Assembly: GCA_039545295.1 (NCBI GenBank)
Contig: BCIK01000012.1
Location: forward strand, 558,001-622,000
Direction: 5' to 3'
DNA length: 64,000 nt
Source: Udeniomyces pyricola
Taxonomy: Eukaryota > Basidiomycota > Tremellomycetes > Cystofilobasidiales > Mrakiaceae
Each line of letters starts with the position of its first letter. Position 1 is the stretch's first letter. The position numbers and the translations under genes are program-made. The notes beneath the pieces were generated by a model that was not told the DNA's origin, did no database searches, and saw only the letters and a program-made list of their open reading frames with translations. Positions 12,028 to 22,444 of this stretch are shown piece by piece.

Positions 12028-15000
12028 ATGAAGTGGTCCCGCAACTTCAGAGATCCCATCGACGACTCAGACTCCGACTCGGACGTCTCGGACGAACATC
12101 CACCTCAGAAATCTCAATGCCTGGCCAAGTCGAGCCCCGAGGCCTCTGAACTCAGTCAGGACGAAAAGAAGCTACGCATCCTTGACCTTGGAAGGAGAGA
12201 TGAGGCTGGTATAGTCATCAAAGAGAACCCATGGCGAGTTTGCATCCTCGGTAGTGCAGGGAACAGGCTACGTCGCGTGCTGGATTGAACCCAAACTGTC
12301 AATGACGCTTACAGCTCTTCCTAATCTGACCGCATACACTCGACCACTCAACCCTTGCTCCTGCGCCGCCTTCTTGATCTTGATCCTCCTCATCACTTTC
12401 TGACAACTCTAATAGGACTAAGGCAAAATCTAACGCTGCTAGCCGTCAAACTGATGTCAGCCTCCCGATCGAAAGGCGGCTTCCTGCGCAGCCTTCTGTC
12501 AAGCGTATGCCTGCCAAACCAGTTGACACGGCTACATCCAATCCGTCGCAGGCTCAGACCTCAAAGCGATCATCAACTCCCCGTATACATACCTCGGCAA
12601 TTGGCTCGCGATCGACAGCGACGGCGACGACAATCTCGTCGTCTGATCCGGATGAAAGCTTTCTCGATCTGACGATGGCGCCTTTTGGCCAACCTGATTC
12701 AACAACGACTCCTACAGCCTCTGATCTTGCTCGTCCTCCAACTGGTCCCATAACTAATACTCTCACTGACCTATCGTCTATCAAGGACCTCAGCAGTTGT
12801 GCTTCTTTCAATACCTCATCTTCCGGTCCGAGTCCCTTGACCCCACTCTCGATCGCATCATCCAAGCTCTCCGTCCCATCCACCTGCTCGTCTGGGTTCA
12901 AGAAGAGGTCTAGCCCTAAAAAATCATTCGAAAGTGCGGTCGTGAAAGCCAAGCCAAGCCAAACCTCGGTCCACCCTTCGCCGCTGACTGCGTCCACAGC
13001 GGCGATGACGCCAATGACTAAACCCCGCGTTGCCACTTCAAAGAAAAAGATCACGTTTGGCAAGATCCGTGATTCATGATTTTTTTCTCCTTTGAACCAT
13101 GATCACGAGCAATCCCCACTCATTGAATGCTACTAATCCTTTGCGATACTTTCACTCCAACTTGCCAGCTGCCTACGCTCGTCCGTCAGAAGCATACCCA
13201 ATTCTTCAGGGCTTCCAGCATCAGGCTAAGACCAGGCCTGTTCCATCCAAACCATCTCGACTTTCAGTGGTTCCACCCGTCGATGCTGTTATCTACGAGA
13301 CTACATGCAACCGACCTCTCGCCCACAATGAGGTCGATTCTACTCGTTGTTCCACTACCACGCCGTCAAAGTCGCCTCTACCTCTGCCGGCGACCGACCT
13401 TCCCGAAAAGATCTCGCATATACAGCCGATCCAACATTCCGATGACCGTCCTCGAGATTTAGTGCTGGAATCCAGCGCATCACCTGCGATGGACATTTCT
13501 GCTGGATCTTCAAGACCTTGCTCACCTCGTTCGACTCGCAATGCGCATCGCGATTCCACTGATTTGACCGGAACCACGCACGACTTGATCTCCTTTTCTC
13601 CTTCAAAGCAGCTTCTGAACGACGGGAAGCCCAAATTGAAGAAAACCCGGGTGTTCTCTTTACCCTCGCCTACCATGACTTATGTCTTGTCAACCTCTTC
13701 TTCTGGTAGAGATTCTCCCAGTGCGAGACAGGTAGAGACTGACGGCGATCAGAGAGGAGATGGAGCTCTAGAAGATGGTGACTATCTTTCAGAAGCTGGT
13801 TATTGGTCCGAATCCCTGCAGCAGCAACATGTGGAGGTTCCAGATCAAGTCAAAGAGATGAAGACCGATATAGATCCGTCAAGACCTTATTCGTCCAAAC
13901 CCTTTTGCGCCCTCGTTCCAAAGCGTCATGCTCCCGCCGAATCGCCGTCCCATACATCAACCACAGTCCGTCTTCCTACCATCGCTCCCACGAGACTTGG
14001 AGAGTCAACTCACAGATCTCGTTCGCCATCTCAGGCTGTCTTCTCCACTCTCCCTCCACCGAAACGACGCCGAGCTGCTGGTTCAGCCACCATCCGCCAT
14101 GGCGCTGACTCGGTATCTTCGCGATTCCGCCTGCCTGCGTTCCTTTCGACGACAGCAGCCAAGACGACAGCGATGCCATGGGAAGAGCACCCAAGGCCAA
14201 CCTTGCACCATACTTCGCCATCAACAAATCACGCTGATAAACTGCTCGATCATAAGACTCTGTCTAAGCCCTCTGGGTCTATGACTGCATCATCGGTCGA
14301 GCGACCCAAACCAAGAGGAACTACTGCGACCCTTGCGTCCGGCCGAACAGTCACCCTCTGGGCTCCTCCTCCCCTTGCCTCTTCTTCTTCTTCTTCTTCT
14401 TCTTTCGCTTCTTCGCCTTCCCTCCCCTCCATTCCATGTTCCACTGATATCAAAACGCCTAAGTCCGTTCCGGTCAATCGTGACTCTAAATCATACGTCC
14501 TCGTGAACCCTCGCCATCAACCGATCGCTCGGCACGTCCCGTCTTCGCCTTCACCCCCTCGTGAGAGTGTTCCGTCTCATCCAACCCATCGGAATCATCG
14601 ATACGAACAGCTCGAACCGAAAGCACCAGACGTAGACGCTCCAGATTTCTGGTGAGGTACATCGGTTGGTGCGTCGCATCTTGGAGGGGTTGAGGCACGA
14701 GAAGGGGATAATAGAGAGTAGAGGCGATATTTTTGTTGGTAGGATACGTCCGGTCGATGTGTTCTTTGTCGTGAAGGTGTCTGGGCACTAGGAGGGAATT
14801 TCCCATCTTGCGTCCAAATGATGAGCACGATATGATACATGCATCAGTGGACGTTGAATTGCGAGCCAAATTCACTTTTTATGCCCTTTCAAGCTCTCTT
14901 TGATCAACACCACTAACCAATCACTGATCCTCATGATATTTTTTTCTGCAACCTCAAACCAAGGACGAAAAGGTTGTTTGACGACGATGATCCCATCCAT

Positions 15001-15708
15001 TCCTCGCCTTTCCCTTTGTCTCTGTCTTTCCGACCTATCCCATCTGCTCATAGTTCCACATCAACGACATCGTCGATCCACTCCTTTTCGAGCTCGTCAG
15101 AGATCTCAAGTCCCATTCGATCATCAACGATCCCATCTCCTCGAATGCGATCCCAACCTCCAGAGTTACGACCATTATTATCACCGCCGGTCCCCCCACT
15201 GCTCTCTCGATCGTTCACCGCTGGTGCCATGACCACTCCCAGTGCCGATCAGTGGAAGAACGACATGCTCAACAATCATCCTCATCTCCTGGTCGGTGGC
15301 TTAGATGATCGTTCCTGGGACAGTCCTGAGAACGAACCTCCAAATGGATCCTATCGTTGTTTGAGGGTCTCACCGATCGAGTCGCGATACATCCAATCGA
15401 TCTCTACCTTGACCCGACGCGGACGGCTTTCGAGCAGGTTCGACCTTGTCGGAGAGATCGTCATGAGGAAGAAGAAAAAAGCGAAGGAAGGAGCAGAGAG
15501 AGAAGGGGATAGGATTGGGAAGAATTCTCACGAGGATGGGGATGAGGAGAATGGGTTTGGCTTGGGCTTGTGGGACGATGAGGCGATTCGAAGCGTGAAG
15601 ATCGGAGAGAGATTGAGATCAAAAGTCGAGAGGGTGGTTTGGGCAAAGGTTTCGGAGTTGCTGATGGGAGTAAAAGGGGAATGTCAAAGAACGAGAGAAG
15701 GGAGATAG
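12028..15708 (+). CDS. Large disordered protein of unknown function
   Basis: I do not recognise this protein. Four exons fit together in frame: 12028-12233, 12416-13068, 13169-14651 and 14964-15708, totalling 3,087 nt, which is 1,028 codons plus stop. The second intron has a near-perfect CTACTAAT branch site. The first intron needs a GC donor (TG|GCGAGT). The N-terminus is acidic (DDSDSDSDVSDE), followed by a segment reading ENPW then TKAKSNAASR after splicing. Most of the rest is Ser/Thr/Pro-rich and predicted disordered, with a poly-Ser tract (about 14380-14405). Around the last junction it reads PDFW then TKRLFDDDD. The C-terminus (15450-15690) is Lys/Glu-rich and probably helical. No catalytic domain, signal peptide or membrane span is seen. 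Clustered basic and SP/TP sites would suit a regulated nuclear protein, but that is inference. Alternatively the last exon could belong to a separate gene, though it has no nearby ATG. Confidence 0.6.
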
Positions 15709-15872
15709 GGGAGATGGTTGACGAGTTTTTGTTTTTCTCTCTTGGAAGTGGTATGAGCAGTAGTTGATATCATGACCATGTCGACTCTAACGTGTTGTAG
15801 GATGAGCTCCTAAGAGACTAAACGTCTTCCCTCGCCCTCTCCCTCCTCCTCACAAGGGGAGAATGACGCTTT

Positions 15873-17330
15873 TCATCTGAACCAGTAATTCACAGAGATT
15901 CTGATCTCTTCCTCGTCAGCCTTGACGGCGATTGTGGCGTCCCCCTCCCCCTCCTCCCTCTCCTTCTCCGCAACGGACATCGTGTCCTGCACCGACCGAG
16001 ATGGCGAACCGACGCCTTCAACGCAATGCCACCACCCTTCCGGAAGCAACAGACATTCTCCCGCTTGGAGGTGAACGACGTGCTCGAGCAGTCGCGCGTT
16101 GGAGAAAAGGGGATACGTCTTCAGAGAGATCGTAGAGGGTGAGGTTGGAAGAAGTGAGGTTTGGGGTTGAGGAGGACCAGAGAGGTAGAGGGAGTCAATT
16201 GGAGTATGGGGAGGGTAAAGAGTGAATTTTTTAGTGGAGTGGACTAGGGTGGAGAGTGAAGGGACGAAGGAAGGGAGGAAGAAAGGAATGGGAAGAGAGA
16301 GAGTAGAGGATCAGTTAGGAGATGGGATGGAAGCTGTTGTGCATGAGGACGATACAAGCTGTCAATCATCAGCATGAGAAACCGCTTAGCAATCGGGTGG
16401 GGATGGTAGGACTGACTCTGACAGAAGAGGTTATGGCTGGATGATGAGACAAGAAAAAACAAAAACAAAAACAGAGATGCAAAGATCATCTGGATCGATC
16501 AGCTCTATACCACAGCATGGAAAACCATCGCCGCAGACATCGGAGGGTTTCATGATGATGATGATGATGAGGAGGCTTAGAGAGAGGGTCATGGTCAGTG
16601 CAGCAAGGAAACAAAGACGGACGATTACATACTAAGGATCGCGATGAATAGGCGTAAACGTGCCTCCCGGTCCGATCCACAAGTTTGTCCTCCACCTCTG
16701 CTTCTTCTGTCCAGCATCGAGGTATGCCTCCTTGAACGGGGGGAGATCATCGAGGAAAGACTCGGTGGACGAAGCTGAAGACGAAGATTCGGGACTGGAG
16801 AGCACACGAACGTCTGATGCTTGAGGGAGATCGTTTTGGGCAGCGTAGCAGATCGAATTGGGTTTTTGAGAGAGTGCCGAGGCGAGAGATGGGCTATGGG
16901 GACTAAGGGCGAAGAGATCGAGCCATTGAGCTGTTGTCGGATGAAAGCCAAGAAGCCGGGCAGAAGAATCGCATAGGAGAGGATGACATGTGTGATGAGA
17001 GCGAGGTTGTATAAGTGTCAAGTTTACTACGGAATCGATGCCTTCATGAGCTGTTGCTGTCTGTGTGACGATGATGATGAACTGACAAAGCAACATCTTG
17101 CCTTGGATCCGGTTATCTTGATCCATGTATCCCTTGCCCCTCTCGCCGAGTTCGTACTGAATGACAGTTTCTCCACCCCGAGAATGAAGCCTGCCGTATC
17201 GGTTGGCGGGCGTCCATTGGTGGAGGGCAGGAAAGTGATCGAGGAGACCGGTGAGCTTGAGGGGCGTGTTGGACCGAAGTTGATGACGAAACTGAGGTAA
17301 TGTCGGGCGATGGAGGGTTGAGACCTGCAT
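15873..17330 (-). CDS. JmjC-domain (JMJD5/FIH-like) 2-oxoglutarate oxygenase
   Basis: The predicted enzyme is an Fe(II)/2-oxoglutarate dioxygenase of the cupin-8/JmjC group, whose members hydroxylate proteins or demethylate histones. Exons on the minus strand are 16633-17330, 16417-16436 and 15873-16243; the joins keep frame and give about 361 residues unless an additional in-frame intron lies near 16960-17080. The body reads PLKLTGLLDHFPAL near the N-terminus, then LWIGPGGTFTPIHRDPYHN, with H and D of the HxD iron motif. After a 20-nt microexon comes KKFTLYPP, whose lysine should bind 2-oxoglutarate, then GECLLLPEGWWHCVEG with the third iron ligand His, and ISVNYWF at the end. All three metal ligands are present, so the enzyme should be active. 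The start at 17330 is the first ATG after a TATATATA tract (17405); an upstream exon is possible because TTCCATGCAG at that ATG resembles an acceptor. The substrate cannot be deduced. Confidence 0.85.
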
Positions 17331-17597
17331 GGAAGAGAAGATGATGATATGAGCGTTGATGGTGTTGAGATGACGATGGTATAGATATGCATGGTCAATG
17401 TTGATATGATATATATATACACATAATGATCGATCAACAATATTATGGATCGATAACATGTTGTAGACGGTTCCAGCTTCCTTGGATATCGATATCGATT
17501 CCCTAGGGCTTTCTACATTAGATCCCGGACTGATCATCACCGTATATCTCCCCTCATCATTCAATCAACTTCCCCTCTCCGCCCCACTACCATCACC
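17331..17597. promoter_or_regulatory. Divergent promoter, JmjC gene and SAS4-like gene
   Basis: This 267-bp interval separates two divergent starts. It holds a TATATATATACACATA tract at about 17409-17425, some 80 bases upstream of the minus-strand start, and an imperfect palindrome GATATCGATATCGAT near 17485-17500. Promoter function is inferred from position and composition. Confidence 0.45.
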
Positions 17598-20500
17598 ATG
17601 GCTCACAACGGCCACCCCGCCTCCTTCATCCCGTCACACGGCGTCCTTCCTCCGACAACGACCGACTTTGAGTCCCTCCGAGCTACCGCTACCAGGCTCG
17701 ACCACCACTCCAATCACCCCTTGCCGCTCGTCGTCATTCGGAGCACCTCCGCCGGCTCGTCCCCGAATGATAATTCTCACTTGTCCTCACCCCTAGCTAC
17801 ACCTCGTCTGGATTCTGGGTCGTCTTCTTCTCTCGTCAATGGACGCGTCCAAACTCCACCGACGTCTGCCCAAACGAATCGGCGCGGCGAAGGCCCAGTG
17901 GAAGTCGCGTAAGTTACATTCCCTTCTGCACGTCGCACAGTCGTACTTGGGTGGTCGTAGGGCTCCTTCCGAACGCGTCTTTCGTATCCGAAAGTGAACG
18001 ACTGTGTGAACCAGTCTGTAAGACGCGTGGTAATCTCTCGATCAGTCGACCGGGCGCCCGCCGAAAACCTGATACTCAAGCGCTCGACGCGTACCTACCA
18101 TTCTCTCTTCTTATTGCTTTCTCATTGCATCATGGGATCCGATTTCTCACCACTCTCACACAGCTCTTCAAGTAAACCTACATGCACCATGTCACCCCGT
18201 GCTGTCCTTCAGACCGCTAACGAAGCTTCGACGCCGAGTTCTTCCGCATCTACCGACATGTCATCAATCGCTAACCAAAAGGGCAAAAAGCGTGCTGCTC
18301 AGCAGCAACTGCCGTCTTCAGCTCGACAAGCACCGCCCGCACCCACCCATTCTAGACCCCAACGATCAACAGCCGCTAGTAGGGGAGCTACCGCTATTGG
18401 TAATCTTGGTACGCCTCAAGAGAGGAAAGAGATTGAGGAGCTCGTTCGAGATTGCTGGGAGCGCATGGGTTGGTTGTCGTCTTTTTCCTTCGTGTCATGG
18501 CTATATCATCCTTCGCCTGTGGCAATGGCTTCTCTGGGTCTCTGGAGCGATAGATATGGGGGCTGAAGTGATGAACTTCCTGCTCCTCTCCCTCGGTTTT
18601 CTCTCGTTTCTCCTTGCGAATAGTCGACACATCGCTCGCGGACGAGTCGACGATCCCTTTCCTGCTCCTCACAACGCTCTCACTATCCCAACTCCAGCCA
18701 CCAACCTACCTGTACGAGCCTTCCTCTAGTGCAAGCTCATCAAACGGTCGATGCTCGGGATCTGGATCGGCTACTTCACAAGGAGGGTCAGGGGCAATTG
18801 GCGAGTCACCGATTGGTGGGGGACTGGATCACATCAGCGTCGCCGCCGCTCAGCAAGCCGAAATTGAGACACCGTCGTTTAGTTTGTTCGCTGGGTGGGC
18901 AGAGGAGGAACAAGAGGCGAGACGAGTAGAGGAAACTACCCGCGTGACAAGGAATGGGAGGACTCACCCGGTCGAGGAAGAGGTTTGTCCGCAGCATTCT
19001 TGGTCTCGTCCCTTAGGCTCACCTGTTTCTGTCGCGACTGATGCTGACTATGAACGAAACAAAACCAAATTGATTTCTATCGTGTCAACATGACAGGACG
19101 AAGAGACTTCGGATGCGCATTACGCTCAGCTGCACAAGAAGTATGAGACGTTTGAGAAGCGCCAGCGTCGACGAGAAAAGGAGCGACTCCAGCATGAGCG
19201 GTACAAGATGCAAGGTCGAGTTGACCTCATCCGAGGACTGGACGGACGAAGGTACGTTGAGTTCGTCATTGCTGATATGGGCAACGTATTGATAGTATGA
19301 TAGGCTTATCGAAAAGAATGACATGTTGCTTTATTTCCCGAACTAACTCTCTGCCCTGTGTACATAGCTTCTCCGCTCTTGTCTCTGCAGCCTCCGGTAA
19401 CGCCCTGTATGGATCATCAGCATCGTCCGGTTCTCACTCTACTACGATCGACCTCAACGGGAGGCGAACCATCCATTCTGAAGAGGTTCGCACCAAAATG
19501 CTACGAGAAGCGGGCGACATTCTCAAGCGATACGATCAGCTTTTACCGGTTGAAAACCGCATGTGGGTCGCGTTCCTGGTGGAGTTCCTTGTACTTGAAG
19601 ATACTAGTTCAACAACTGACTACATTGACACACCATCTCTGCTAGGAAAAACAAGCGTCCGACACTCACCCGTGAAGATTCCACTGGTTCCGACACCGCT
19701 ACGCCTCCGCCTCCTTCATCTTCTTCCACAGTCGGCCCAACCTCTCGTCTCTCTGGCCTTCGTAACCCACCTTCATCATCGACTGAGTTTAAATCTCCCC
19801 TCTCGATTCGAATCAAACTGCCTCTTAATCTGTCGTCGTCTGCCAAGGAGTCGAATGCTGCTGGGTCCAGTATGACCGGGAGTGGGAGTGCGAAAAGGAA
19901 GGGAAGAGGGAGTGTCTCTACTGGGGATCTGGCTGGGGGATCGGAACTACCGTCGTCATCCCCATTGCCGGATAACTTGATGGAACCGACTTCCGCAGCT
20001 ACTGCTACCAATACCACAACTATCGCGACTCCCAACGACACAACGACGATCCGACGACCAACGCGACTCAAACTTTCTCTGACTCCACGATCAACCCCTC
20101 CTCCGATTGCTGCTGCTGCTGAGGGAGCTGCTACGACCTCGACAGCCTTGGCGACCAACACTGCTTCCGACCATGGTCCCGACGCGGGCAGCACCAAGAG
20201 AAAGAAACAGGCAGACGTGCGGAGTAGCAAGGCTTCGAAGGCGAAGAAGCGACGAAAGAGTAGAGGTGCTTGGGTTAGCGAGGATGAGGAGGATACAGAG
20301 AAAGGTACTGTAGGAGAAGAAGATGATGATGTGGAGGAGGAGGAAGAGGAAGAGAATGCATTGGAAGGGGACGTGGAGATGACGGCGGAAGAAGGCCATG
20401 GTGGGGATACCGAGAGGGGTCAAGTCGAATCGGGTGGCTCATCATCTCACGTCGGATCCCTACCGTCTGGCGACACCGCTTCCTCGATCACCCCATCTCA

Positions 20501-21341
20501 TTCGCGTCAACGCGCTCGAAGACGTCGCTCAGCGTCGCTCGTCGCTTCTTCTAGTGTCCTCCCATTTGCTCCACCGTTGACGCTTCCTGCGGGAAACCAT
20601 GTGTTCTTTCAAGTGGAACCGACATTCCCACCGGCAAAAGGGACGCCTCTTCTCGTGGCTGCCGCGATGAAGCATTCGTCTCAGGTCGTTGACTTGCCAA
20701 CACTAGCAACACCACCACCACCACTCCCATCTCCATCAGCGGTCTCTATCACCAGCAATACCATTCCATCTACCTCTTCTGCTACAGCTCTAGCGTCATC
20801 CTCCACTGAACCCTCCTTCTCGTCTCTCGATCTCACGGCTTCTGACAAAATCTCTCCCGCTGTTGTGGCTCCGGTGGTAGTGAAACGAATTCTTGGCTCA
20901 TCTCCTCTCAAACCGCCTTCTCCACCTCGACTTACCACTCCCATCCCACCTCCCATCTCGCTCCTTCCTCACGAGATCATTTCCTCTTCTTCCTTGACGT
21001 CATTCTCTACCCTTCCTTCTCTCGAAACGACGACGACGACGAAAACACGGAAATCCAACACCAGCGGCGTTTCACAACCTGCTTCTGCCGCCGCCGCCGT
21101 CGCCGGCGGTCCTCCGACACGTCGGACCCGACCGGCTAGGGGCGCAGAGATCTGGCCGTGGGGCGTGAAGATCCCTCAAGTCGTTGGGTGGAAAAGCGAT
21201 TTCGATCTGGATGGGGAGGCGTGGATGGCGTTGTTAGAGGAGAGGAGGGAGGGGATGAGGTTGAGGGAACAGGAACAGGAAGAGGAGGGGATGTTGGTTG
21301 ATGAGAGGAAAGAGGGTGGAGGAGAGGTGGAGAGGAGTTGA
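17598..21341 (+). CDS. Nuclear-type protein with SAS4-like coiled segment
   Basis: The best clue is the segment encoded at about 19097-19250: YAQLHKKYETFEKRQRRR, followed by a Lys/Glu/Arg-rich stretch and RVDLIRGL. This resembles the SAS4 domain of fungal SAS/NuA3-type histone acetyltransferase subunits, a helical segment near the middle of Sas4. Exons include 17598-17908, 18164 to about 18470, about 18701 to 18980, about 19097 to 19250, 19369 to about 19565 and one running to the stop at 21341. Upstream there is a Ser/Pro-rich N-terminus and ERKEIEELVRDCWERM. Downstream, SEEVRTKMLREAGDILKRYD is a second helical segment, then a long disordered Ser/Thr tail with KRKKQ-type basic clusters (nuclear signals) and an acidic run at 20280-20400. 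It ends with WPWGVKIPQVVGW and a Glu/Arg-rich helix. The histone acetylation role is inferred from one short segment; a different chromatin or silencing subunit is possible. Confidence 0.55.
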
Positions 21342-21516
21342 AGCTGGTCGAAGAGAAGAGCGAGACGAAGGAGATGGAGGAAGGAAAGAGATGAAAGGCT
21401 GAAGAAGGGAAGATACAAGTTTGATGATTGAAGACCGAGTCTACTAACAAAGAGGTTCGGAGATGGGCCAAGCTTTGGTTCCCTTCCCAACCCTGGTGAA
21501 TTTCTTCCATTTCCTG

Positions 21517-21542
21517 CCCCCCCCCCCCCCCCCCCCCCCCCC
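21517..21542. repeat. 26-nt poly(C) homopolymer
   Basis: A continuous run of 26 cytosines is followed at once by GGCCTCC and further C-blocks (C8, C6). The opposite strand is therefore a long G tract that can form stacked G-quadruplex structures. It lies about 175 bases past the stop of the SAS4-like gene. Its exact length is likely to be uncertain or variable in any assembly. Confidence 0.95.
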
Positions 21543-21864
21543 GGCCTCCCCCCCCTTTCCCCCCGGCTTTGTCAAAGACCCTGAGCTATTTCCCACGCCC
21601 TTGTCTTCTTCGGTTCATTTTTCTTGATTTCTGATGATGGGTTTTCCAGATGAACGATCCATGTTGCTACTTTTTGTCATATATATTGATCTTCTTTTCA
21701 TCCTCGACATCATTGCGCTTCCTGATCCTTCTTCCCATTTCAACCAACCCAGCTCGTTCTTCTCAGCTCGACCGCTCTCATTCTATTCGCACAAAAAAAA
21801 AGTTCCACTTGTGCTTCGACTCTTTGATTCTTGTCTCGATCGGTTTAAGCCAAAAAAAAAAAAA

Positions 21865-21897
21865 ACACGCACACACACACACACACACCCACACACA
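21865..21897. repeat. CA microsatellite
   Basis: An A13 run leads into ACACGC and then an uninterrupted (AC)n tract, broken once by CCC and ending ACACACA. It sits in the convergent spacer and probably belongs to no coding sequence. Confidence 0.85.
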
Positions 21898-22444
21898 AAA
21901 AAGAAAAACACAGAATAAAGTCAAGAAAAAAGGATGGACAAGAAAAAGTTTTTTTTTCTATCCGGAGGTTTGAGTATGAGGAACGGACATATATATACAC
22001 ATATATAGTGGATAAGAGATCGAAGGGTGCTTCCCATTGAGGAAGGTCAAGGCAGCTACGAATGAAGTTTGCATTAGGCCTAGGATGAGACGGTACTGCC
22101 ATGCGTGTTCGGAAGAAGAAGAAGACGACCCATGTTTGGTATTCGACTCCTCATCCGATTTTTTCTTTTTATTTGGAAAAAAAAAAACCCTCCCCCTCTC
22201 TGGCCCTTACGCTCCGCCGCCGCCCACGAAAAAGAAAAAAGAAAAAAAAAACATGATAAACTCGCTGCTCGATTGACATGTGTATCCCATCTCATTCCCA
22301 GTTCTGTCAAAAAAAACAAAAAAAAAAGAAACCACCATCCTCTCCCCTTCGGACGATCCCATTCTCGCCTCTATCCCCCTCCCCCCTCTTTCCCCCGGGC
22401 CCACATGCCCACCCAATCCCCCCCCCCCCTCCTCAATCCCCCAA

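Larger units (their letters stand above)
21342..22444. other. Convergent intergenic region, simple-sequence-rich
   Basis: This 1.1-kb gap lies between the 3' ends of the SAS4-like gene and SOF1. It contains a 26-nt C run, a CA microsatellite, several A8-A13 runs, a TATATATACACATATATA stretch near 21990-22010, and C-rich blocks around 22375-22440. A possible poly(A) signal, GAATAAAG, is at about 21913. I find no conserved reading frame on either strand. Confidence 0.5.

Noticed and set aside
13099..14655. Independent 518-codon gene starting at ATG 13099
   Set aside because: A 100-nt intron (13069-13168) with GTGATT donor, CTACTAAT branch and CCAG acceptor joins this frame to the upstream exon, and the ATG would lie inside it.
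14974..15708. Independent gene beginning near 14974
   Set aside because: The frame has no early ATG, only TTG, and joins the preceding exon exactly in frame through a GTGAGG donor and AAG acceptor.
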